Shown piece by piece: positions 58,401 to 64,000 of a stretch of 64,000 nucleotides of DNA (position 1 is its first letter; each line of letters begins with the position of its first letter). Below the pieces are notes generated by a model. The model ran no database searches. It was given only the letters and a program-made list of their open reading frames with translations, and was not told where the DNA came from. Made by a program: the position numbers and the translations under genes. The stretch spans positions 1,231,084 to 1,295,083 of the forward strand of contig NZ_FOKL01000001.1 in the NCBI RefSeq assembly GCF_900112025.1, read 5' to 3'. This DNA comes from Janthinobacterium sp. 344 (GTDB lineage: Bacteria; Pseudomonadota; Gammaproteobacteria; Burkholderiales; Burkholderiaceae_D).

Positions 58401-59921
58401 CTCTCTACGACTGATTCGCGCCTGCGGCGCAGGGCGCGCAAAACGGCTCACCGCCTTAATAAGCGCCAACAACGAACGGAATAACAAATGGCCAATCTCG
58501 ATCGGGAGTTCAAGTTGCCACTCTTTGTCGATCAATATCGGCTGGCCATCCGGGGCAATGACGATATTTTGAGGAATGACGTCAAAAAAACGTCCCGGCA
58601 CCTGCAAATGCGTTGTCAGCGAGGTGCCGGTAGCGAAGGCGCCGACCTGCACCAGTACGCCAAGATAATCCTGAAGATACTTGGCGACCTGCTGATATGA
58701 CCAGCCTTCCTGCGTAATGATGTCGATGAAGTCGAGCGTAAATACCTTGCCCAACGCGTATTCATCCTGGGCAGCCACAGCGAAGCGGACTTCGGACGAT
58801 GCAGGAGCATCGTCCTCAGTCTTGCCAAGGCGCCGATACAGTACTTGCACCGGTGCACCGCCCACGCGGACAAAACGGGTTTCCTTGCAATACGCAGGAA
58901 TCCGGTCGACACTATAATGAAATGCCAGCGTATCGCCAGCCACGCTGGCGCGCGGTGCAGGCGAGGCAGCGATGAGGAAGGAATTGCTGATATCCATCCC
59001 CAGGCCGTTGGCGATCATTTGCGGAAAGGCCAGCTCAAGCGAAAAATTACACTCCGATGGCAATTGGGGATCACGCAAGGCGCTCTGCCAGGCCAGGGCC
59101 GCAGCATCAAACTGCGGATCGGCGAAGCCGGATTCGGTCACGATAGACACAGGTAACTTGTAGTCGGGGAACGGGGCCAGAAACTCTGCCGTGGAAAAAC
59201 CAGCCTGCCTGAGCAAATCGGTCAGAACCTGACGACCAAATGTATGCGGCTGATCATCACGATAACGGCCTTCGATGCCAATCATCGGTCGTCCCAGATG
59301 GTCCTCCGGTGCGCCGGCAAAATACTTCAAGCCCAGCTGATTTTCTATCGCGATAATCAGTTGTCCGCCAGGTTTCAACAATGCGCGCACACGCGCCAGC
59401 ATGGTCAAGGTAGGGTGCTCGCCACCCGTGAACAAATTGGCATACTCTAGGACACCAATCAAGGTGATCACGTCGAACTGGTACTCGCATTTGAACTGAT
59501 CGAACTTTTCACTGAGTACGGTGACATTATCGAGTTCGCGAGTACGCGAACGGGCGATGGCCGCACGCCGCGGGCTTCCCTCCAGCGCCAGCACGCGCGC
59601 CCCGGACTCGCCAAGGTAACGCGTGATGGCCCCACATCCGGCGCCGATCTCGAGCACATCAGCGTCCTGTAGTGTGCTTTCGAAGGGACGCATCAGGTTG
59701 GCGCGGGTTCCGCTCAAGTGATATACAGATGGCCAATCGATGCAATGCTGACGCAATTGCGTCGACAACACGGAAACGTCAGTTACCTCTCGAATGGCAC
59801 GCGCGATGCGTTGCTCCACCTCGTCGCCATCGCTGTAGGCGATGCCTGCATAGTTCGGGTCGCGCCAGACCTGCTGCGCCGTATCCAATACATATCCTGC
59901 CCGTTCAACTAACGCCTTCAT
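55473..59921 (-). CDS. Giant multidomain O-chain protein: methyltransferase, kinase-like, coiled coil, GT2 and GT4 glycosyltransferases
   Basis: 1482 residues. (1) Class I methyltransferase about 60-250: VLEIGAGCGAITRYLGESG (89-107). (2) Kinase-like domain about 340-480: DVIPQN (447-452) matches the D-x4-N catalytic loop and ILIDKEW (462-468) the metal-binding DFG site. (3) Coiled coil about 560-695 with exact heptads (ATIVHHE, QAIEGQQ). (4) GT2 about 755-990: VSVILPVYRG, DGSPD, LLNSDV. (5) GT4-like about 1035-1400: HVSHASGGGVAQH, then PETYSYTLSHALDSGLPII with the E-x7-type motif. Domains 1-3 reproduce E. coli WbdD, the chain terminator and length ruler of ABC-exported O9a antigen; domains 4-5 resemble WbdA-type polymerising transferases, here in one chain. 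wzt immediately upstream overlaps it by ATGA. Confidence 0.85.
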   Translation of the reverse strand: MKALVERAGYVLDTAQQVWRDPNYAGIAYSDGDEVEQRIARAIREVTDVSVLSTQLRQHCIDWPSVYHLSGTRANLMRPFESTLQDADVLEIGAGCGAITRYLGESGARVLALEGSPRRAAIARSRTRELDNVTVLSEKFDQFKCEYQFDVITLIGVLEYANLFTGGEHPTLTMLARVRALLKPGGQLIIAIENQLGLKYFAGAPEDHLGRPMIGIEGRYRDDQPHTFGRQVLTDLLRQAGFSTAEFLAPFPDYKLPVSIVTESGFADPQFDAAALAWQSALRDPQLPSECNFSLELAFPQMIANGLGMDISNSFLIAASPAPRASVAGDTLAFHYSVDRIPAYCKETRFVRVGGAPVQVLYRRLGKTEDDAPASSEVRFAVAAQDEYALGKVFTLDFIDIITQEGWSYQQVAKYLQDYLGVLVQVGAFATGTSLTTHLQVPGRFFDVIPQNIVIAPDGQPILIDKEWQLELPIEIGHLLFRSLLALIKAVSRFARPAPQARISRREFIDGALSAVGLTLDEADFARYIALESSIQQTITGRPAKLFRDWEMDKLLPMYTPSELAAERADEVIHLRWAIGQREATISEYASMLAQRDTKSGELEADIAVHAQMIQERDATIVQHEATIVHHEATIVAQQQAIEGQRQAIEGQQQAIEGQQQHVLNLEAQAQHLRARLEQCEMSLSDIIASRSWKMTKPYRWIGRVLRGDFSAAMDPFRKRMAKQNATVATAPGGIPAAGTPVIDTSLVIPQPISPTHSVSVILPVYRGIEMTRRCIEAAMPAILAVDNAMLLAINDGSPDAGMQAMLEALVEVWPGRFEVLQNPANLGFVGTVNRGLAHFSGQDVVLLNSDVMVPHNWLARLVEEAYARPDIATVTPFSNNATICSFPNFLEENPQPFNLDVNTIDAVFRQSKLPCVAAPTGIGFCMYIRRACLDQIGYLDTEKFGRGYGEENDLCQRALKAGWLNVLSPNMYAYHEGGVSFSTDKQALVDRAMGVLDALHPNYHADVQMFIKQDPLRAARVQRYVQLLASLALPKVLHVSHASGGGVAQHIVELTQYFEHSMAHLVLAPLEGSSSVVVSLRAGPHGDKVMYAMPMEYPALIELCKAIGVSAVHFHHTYHLDSTLLGLPTDLQVPSLITAHDYYWLNANPTLTEENGCYPGYFSAMQNNPLYPLPPGISVDEWQQRFRPLIENADCLIFPCNPTKELFASVYQLNNAVVAPHIEASLDVNRAPRNIERKSHHVIGVLGAVGREKGADVLEELAELAQGEGAQVSFKLIGYSYRLLKVLETTGPYAVADLRELIAQQQIDVLFFPAQWPETYSYTLSHALDSGLPIIAPDLGAFRERLSGRANTMLFDHLQPTTQLLSQIYHFVEELPNGAMVAPVYDGGTIKADFYIQDYPQLVARAMKTPHSGQKRDFQIDPQKIVSGVESSHGWREALLRVLWRLYMNPSLRRINAMIPYAVRRGIKRSLSRSPMHNINK
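57939..58067 (-). repeat. 21-bp coding minisatellite encoding coiled-coil heptads
   Basis: About six 21-bp units within the 1482-residue gene. Three encode ATIV-x-x-x heptads, three encode QAIEGQ-x heptads (residues about 619-661). Units such as ctgctgaccctcgatagc and its near copies recur every 21 bp on the plus strand. Gain or loss of whole units would keep the frame and change coiled-coil length by seven residues. Confidence 0.8.
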
Positions 59922-61264
59922 GCAACAACCTCTTTTGCCATCATATTAAGTTCCAGATCGACCAAGCCAAACAGCACAGAATTTGGCCCTACTTGCAAAT
60001 GTATCGAATCATAGCGGCGGTCATGGGGCACGGCTTCCTCCCCCTCCTTGGACGCGATACCCAGCGAAATAAAATAATCGCCCGGCGCCAGCCGGCAAAT
60101 GAAAGCGGCATCGGCCTGTATCACCGATCCCGCGCGGCCCACCTCATGGAAGGAAGCGCACTCCAACGTCTCCGAGTTCACGCCGTAAATCGTGACGCCT
60201 TCCTTGGTTTTGATCGTGATACCCAGGATAGGACGATAAAAGCTGGTATGAAACTTCACCGATACTGACAAGCTGATACGCTGCCCCGTACTTACCACTG
60301 CGGGATAAGGCACGCCATCTGCCGCCACATAGAAATCCAGGATGGAGGCCGTGCCGTCACCCCAACGGTATTCGTGCGGGTTGTAGCCTGGACGCGATGC
60401 AAACACATCCTCAAGGTGACTTAGTCCGTGCTCGGTCGTATCGAGCAGCGTTGGCGCCTGGCGTGCAGCAGCGGCGCTGTCTTCCGGCAAGGCCTGCTTT
60501 TCTTTGCCAAAGAGCAAATCCAGATAACGATTGACCACTTGCTTGGGCGCGCCACTCTCCAGCTGCACTCCTTGGTTAAGCAAGATGGCGCTGGTGCAGT
60601 GCGTGACAATCTGTTCGCTGGAATGGGTCACCAGCAAAATGCTGGTACCGTTATCCTTCAACTGGCGCAAGCGCTCGAAGCACTTGGCCTGAAATTTCGC
60701 ATCACCGACCGACAATGCTTCATCGACAATCAAGATATCCGGATCGATCTGTGACTGCACCGCAAATGCCAGACGCACCGTCATGCCACTCGAATACGTC
60801 TTGATGGGCTGGTTCATGAAGTCGCCAATATCGGCAAACGCGGCAATGCGGTCGAAGCGCTCGTCGATCTCGCGCTCGGTCAAGCCCAGCACGGTGGCGT
60901 TCAGATAGACGTTCTCTCTACCGGTAAATTCCGGATTGAATCCTGAGCCCAGTTCAAGCATCGCCGCGATACGCCCGCGCGTCTCGATCTGGCCGCTGGT
61001 GGGCGACAAAGTACCGCAAATTATCTGCAGCAAGGTCGACTTACCCGATCCATTGCGCCCGATGATACCAACGGTCTCTCCTTTTTTTACCGTGAAATTA
61101 ATGTCACGTAAGGCCCAAAATTCACGAAAGTACTGTTTCGACACACCGCGGTCACGCTGCAGGCGTGGCAGGATAAATTGTTTCAGGCGGTCGCGCGGCG
61201 TATCATAAATTTCATAGCGCTTGCTCAGCTGGCTGACGCGGATCATCGTATCGTCAGAGGACAT
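59918..61264 (-). CDS. wzt: Polysaccharide ABC exporter ATPase with C-terminal carbohydrate-binding-type domain
   Basis: 448 residues. ABC domain: Walker A GRNGSGKST (69-77), signature TYSSGM (156-161), Walker B ILIVDE (177-182). After about residue 285 a ~160-residue extension with beta-strand character (GTASILDFYVAADGVPYPAV, SLSVSVKFHTSFYRPILGI, then ending VGPNSVLFGLVDLELNM). In E. coli O8/O9a, the Wzt C-terminal domain recognises the modified non-reducing end of the finished chain; the same is likely here. MSSDDT start is preceded by AAGGG; it overlaps wzm by 11 bp. Confidence 0.94.
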   Translation of the reverse strand: MSSDDTMIRVSQLSKRYEIYDTPRDRLKQFILPRLQRDRGVSKQYFREFWALRDINFTVKKGETVGIIGRNGSGKSTLLQIICGTLSPTSGQIETRGRIAAMLELGSGFNPEFTGRENVYLNATVLGLTEREIDERFDRIAAFADIGDFMNQPIKTYSSGMTVRLAFAVQSQIDPDILIVDEALSVGDAKFQAKCFERLRQLKDNGTSILLVTHSSEQIVTHCTSAILLNQGVQLESGAPKQVVNRYLDLLFGKEKQALPEDSAAAARQAPTLLDTTEHGLSHLEDVFASRPGYNPHEYRWGDGTASILDFYVAADGVPYPAVVSTGQRISLSVSVKFHTSFYRPILGITIKTKEGVTIYGVNSETLECASFHEVGRAGSVIQADAAFICRLAPGDYFISLGIASKEGEEAVPHDRRYDSIHLQVGPNSVLFGLVDLELNMMAKEVVA

Positions 61265-62108
61265 CGGCAAACCCTTTTCTCGTTTTTTGAAACCAGGCAA
61301 AACCTGCCCAAGCAATAACAACAGCTACCGCCATATACAAGCCCAAACCTGGCCAGCTTGGCATCTTTCCCCAAATCAATACGTCACGCGCCTGCTCGAT
61401 GATGAAAGTCAGAGGGTTGGCCATGATGTAACCGCGAAATGCTTCAGGTACGGCAGTCACCGGATAAAAAACGGGAGCAAGAAACATCATCAAGGTAGTA
61501 AGAATAATAATTGTCTGGCCGACATCGCGCAAAAATACCCCCAGCGATGCAAGTATCCAGGCCAGCCCGGTGGTCAACACCACAAGGGGCAGCAAAACCA
61601 CTGGCAAAAAAACGATCGTCCATGGTAAATAACCATTAAACAGGGCAAATGCAGCCAGTAGCACGCAAATACTGACAAGGCCGTGGAACAGGGTTGCCCC
61701 CATCGTAACAATCGGCATGATCTCGATGGGAAAAACCACCTTCTTGACATAATTCACATTCGACAAGATCAATCCAGGTGCGCGGTTCAGCACTTCACTG
61801 AACAGGTTCAGCACAATCATGCCCACAAACAGGAGCAAGGCAAACTGAGTCTTGCTTTCACTGCCGTTCATGCCGCCCCAGCGCGATTTGAAAATTTCAG
61901 AAAAAACAAAAGTATAGACAAGCAACAGCAATACGGGATTGAAAAATGACCAGGCCAGCCCCATTGCGGAGCCTTGATAGCGGCCGACGACATCGCGCTT
62001 CGTCAATTGCCAGATCAAACGCCGATTACGCCACAAGCTCGATACGAGGGCGGCAGGGGAAACAGGCTGTTCGGCATGGGGGTTGGTCACATTGGCGTTG
62101 ATGCTCAT
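61254..62108 (-). CDS. wzm: Polysaccharide ABC exporter permease
   Basis: 284 residues, six helices, ABC-2 type. Family features include LIWQLTKRDVVGRYQGSAMG near the start and FLRDVGQTIIILTTLMMFLA late. Exports the undecaprenyl-diphosphate-linked polymer across the inner membrane with Wzt. Start MSINAN at 62108 overlaps the rfbC stop as ATGA. Confidence 0.95.
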   Translation of the reverse strand: MSINANVTNPHAEQPVSPAALVSSLWRNRRLIWQLTKRDVVGRYQGSAMGLAWSFFNPVLLLLVYTFVFSEIFKSRWGGMNGSESKTQFALLLFVGMIVLNLFSEVLNRAPGLILSNVNYVKKVVFPIEIMPIVTMGATLFHGLVSICVLLAAFALFNGYLPWTIVFLPVVLLPLVVLTTGLAWILASLGVFLRDVGQTIIILTTLMMFLAPVFYPVTAVPEAFRGYIMANPLTFIIEQARDVLIWGKMPSWPGLGLYMAVAVVIAWAGFAWFQKTRKGFADVL

Positions 62109-62650
62109 GCAAAGCACTCCGCATCTCGCAGCAGCTTTCCTTGCTGGTCTTTGGCGGACAGGATGGGCGCACCATCGAGCGGCCAGACGATGCCCACCTG
62201 TGCATCATTCCACAGCAGACTGCGCTCAAACTCTGGCGCCCAGTAGTCGGTGGTTTTATATAAAAACTCAGCACTGTCGGACAATACCAGGAAACCATGT
62301 GCGAAACCTTCTGGTATCCAGAACATGCGCTTGTTCTCAGCAGACAATTCGACACCGACATGCTGGCCAAACGTCGGCGAACTGGCACGCATATCGACAG
62401 CGACATCAAAGACACGGCCTTGCACCACGCGCACCAGTTTGCCTTGCGGGCACTGAATCTGATAATGCAAACCGCGCAACACATTTTTGGCGGATCGACT
62501 ATGATTGTCCTGCACGAAATCCACGTCCAGTCCTGTCAATGCATTAAATTGACGTTGGTTGAAGCTTTCGTAGAAGAAACCGCGCTCGTCGCCGAACACT
62601 GTGGGCTCGATAATCAGCAGCCCATCGATGGCTGTATCAATGCGCTTCAT
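62105..62650 (-). CDS. rfbC: dTDP-4-dehydrorhamnose 3,5-epimerase
   Basis: 181 residues. [40 protein letters not shown] with catalytic His, [19 protein letters not shown] and [16 protein letters not shown] are all family stretches. Third step of dTDP-L-rhamnose synthesis. The MKRIDT start overlaps the rfbA stop (ATGA); a longer frame runs inside rfbA and is rejected. Confidence 0.97.
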   Translation of the reverse strand: MKRIDTAIDGLLIIEPTVFGDERGFFYESFNQRQFNALTGLDVDFVQDNHSRSAKNVLRGLHYQIQCPQGKLVRVVQGRVFDVAVDMRASSPTFGQHVGVELSAENKRMFWIPEGFAHGFLVLSDSAEFLYKTTDYWAPEFERSLLWNDAQVGIVWPLDGAPILSAKDQQGKLLRDAECFA

Positions 62651-63540
62651 GAGACTGGCCTTTCCTTCAGCAGACGCAACAAGTACTGACCGTAAGCATT
62701 TTTCAACAGCGGCTGTGCCAGGAGAGACAGTTGTTCCGCATTGATAAAGCCCTTGCGATACGCAATCTCTTCTGGACAAGCTACTTTTAGACCCTGGCGA
62801 TGTTCAATCGTCTGGATAAAGTTACTCGCTTCCAACAGGCTGTCGTGCGTGCCAGTATCGAGCCACGCAAAGCCGCGGCCCATCATAGTCACATTCAATT
62901 GCTCTTTTTCCAGATAAATCCGGTTTACGTCCGTAATTTCCAGCTCGCCCCGCGCCGATGGCTTCAGGCTTGCCGCAATATCGACTACTTGATTGTCATA
63001 GAAATACAAGCCCGTGACAGCATAATTACTTTTCGGCTGCGAAGGTTTTTCCTCCAGGCTGATGGCCTTGCCCGCCGCATCGAAATCCACGACGCCGTAA
63101 CGTTCAGGGTCTTGTACGTGATAGGCAAAAACCGTGGCCCCATCGCTGCGCTGGGAAGCTGCTTTTAATTGCACAGGTAAATCATGGCCGTAGAAGATGT
63201 TATCGCCTAATACCAAGGCACTCGGTGCCCCAGCCAGGAAATCTTTCGCAATAATAAACGCTTGCGCCAAACCATCCGGCGTCGGCTGGACCGCATATTG
63301 CAGGTTCAACCCCCAAGCACTGCCATCGCCAAGCAATTGCGCAAAACGCGGCGTGTCCTGTGGCGTAGAAATAATCAAAATGTCCCGTATCCCTGCCAGC
63401 ATCAGCGTTGTCAGAGGATAGTAAATCATCGGCTTGTCGTAGATAGGCAGCAACTGCTTGGATACCGCCGTAGTGACCGGATACAGGCGGGTACCGGAGC
63501 CACCGGCAAGGATAATACCTTTACGTTCAATCATGATCAT
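62647..63540 (-). CDS. rfbA: Glucose-1-phosphate thymidylyltransferase
   Basis: 297 residues. [48 protein letters not shown] and [19 protein letters not shown] are conserved. Makes dTDP-glucose, first step of dTDP-L-rhamnose. The ATG at 63540 overlaps the rfbD stop (ATGA); ATG at 63534 is the alternative, two codons later. Confidence 0.97.
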   Translation of the reverse strand: MIMIERKGIILAGGSGTRLYPVTTAVSKQLLPIYDKPMIYYPLTTLMLAGIRDILIISTPQDTPRFAQLLGDGSAWGLNLQYAVQPTPDGLAQAFIIAKDFLAGAPSALVLGDNIFYGHDLPVQLKAASQRSDGATVFAYHVQDPERYGVVDFDAAGKAISLEEKPSQPKSNYAVTGLYFYDNQVVDIAASLKPSARGELEITDVNRIYLEKEQLNVTMMGRGFAWLDTGTHDSLLEASNFIQTIEHRQGLKVACPEEIAYRKGFINAEQLSLLAQPLLKNAYGQYLLRLLKERPVS

Positions 63541-64000
63541 TTCTCAAAATTTTCCGTCAGCATGCGCAAAACACCCGTCTGCCAGGTGGGTAACGTCAAT
63601 GCGAACGTGAGTTGCAGTTTTTGGGTATCCAGTCGCGAATTCTTGGGGCGCGCGGCAGCGGTCGGAAAGGCTGCCGACGCGACTGGCTGAATGTCCTGCT
63701 GGGCGACCAGCACGGGCAAGCCGGCCTCGCGCGCCTGCGCAATGACGAAACTGGCATATCCATGCCATGATGTCTGGCCGGCTGCGGCCAAATGGTAGAT
63801 GCCGCTCAGTTGAGCGCCTCCCTGCCAGCGGGCGATCGCTTGCGCAGTAACGTCGGCGAGTAAATCGGCGCCGGTAGGAGCACCGATCTGATCATCAATG
63901 ACCGATAACGTGGTGCGCTCACAGGCGAGACGCAGCATGGTCTTTGCAAAATTACCACCCCGCCCGGCATAAACCCAGCTGGTCCGGAAAATCAGATACT
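63537..64000 (-). CDS. rfbD: dTDP-4-dehydrorhamnose reductase, C-terminal part (runs off the right edge)
   Basis: The visible 154 codons read from the edge [20 protein letters not shown], with the RTSWVY segment typical of RfbD, then [20 protein letters not shown] and [19 protein letters not shown]. Final step of dTDP-L-rhamnose. rfbB (dehydratase) would be expected just beyond the edge. Confidence 0.95.
   Translation of the reverse strand, partial: YLIFRTSWVYAGRGGNFAKTMLRLACERTTLSVIDDQIGAPTGADLLADVTAQAIARWQGGAQLSGIYHLAAAGQTSWHGYASFVIAQAREAGLPVLVAQQDIQPVASAAFPTAAARPKNSRLDTQKLQLTFALTLPTWQTGVLRMLTENFEK

Overview
The window looks like a chromosomal segment of a GC-rich betaproteobacterium of the Oxalobacteraceae (Janthinobacterium/Massilia/Duganella type). 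This is inferred from base composition, gene content (fbp, pepN, hemF-nadD-rsfS-rlmH-maf-rng, purD, dnaE, trhO), family-typical small proteins and a dispersed ggggtcagaccc palindrome. No rRNA operon, CRISPR array, prophage or intact insertion sequence was seen. There is one tRNA, tRNA-Thr(CGT), on the minus strand.

Left part (1-28900): housekeeping and stress functions. A large HPII-type catalase (katE), a 24-residue membrane peptide and a DUF883 protein form a stress-type group on the minus strand. A MocR-type regulator follows, with an unusual ATGCAT operator region. Then come tRNA-Thr, fbp, pepN, a DUF4136 lipoprotein, a quinone oxidoreductase coupled to a 39-residue membrane peptide, mgsA, an EamA exporter and a PhoD-type phosphatase with large Ala-rich inserts. 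On the plus strand lie yebC, purD and the hemF-nadD-rsfS-rlmH-maf-rng run, followed by an AraC regulator and a LysE exporter. A LacI-type regulator and a malic enzyme diverge around two identical GCAAACGCTTGC operators.

Middle part (29000-43840): an O-antigen-ligase-type protein and a GT9 glycosyltransferase; a MASE1 sensor kinase with a FixJ-type regulator; a QseBC-like two-component system divergent from a MipA/OmpV porin-like gene, with four TTCAT-type boxes at an exact 11-bp pitch between them; a USP-like protein, a DUF535 protein, a 76-residue protein, dnaE and trhO.

Right part (43840-64000): a surface-polysaccharide locus, all on the minus strand, lower and uneven in GC. At its promoter-proximal end are dTDP-rhamnose genes rfbD-rfbA-rfbC, the ABC exporter wzm-wzt (Wzt carries a C-terminal carbohydrate-binding-type extension) and a 1482-residue protein combining a methyltransferase, a kinase-like domain, a heptad-repeat coiled coil and two glycosyltransferases. 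This is the E. coli O9a WbdD terminator/ruler architecture apparently fused to its polymerase. Next is a separate four-gene operon: a HAD-UbiA fusion like decaprenyl-phosphate phosphoribosyltransferase, DprE1-like, DprE2-like, and an 870-residue polytopic protein with two duplicated C-terminal domains. With a GtrA-family gene further on, this matches the mycobacterial polyprenyl-phosphate D-arabinofuranose pathway in a Gram-negative genome. The locus ends with an epimerase, an FAD oxidoreductase, GtrA and a very AT-rich acyltransferase. Within the locus most gene junctions overlap as ATGA, pointing to tight translational coupling.

The most interesting proposals are (i) a one-polypeptide O-antigen polymerase, ruler and terminator whose ruler is encoded by 21-bp repeats, and (ii) a D-arabinofuranose donor pathway with a candidate arabinosyltransferase. 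Both are inferences from motifs and context; homology searches were not possible here.
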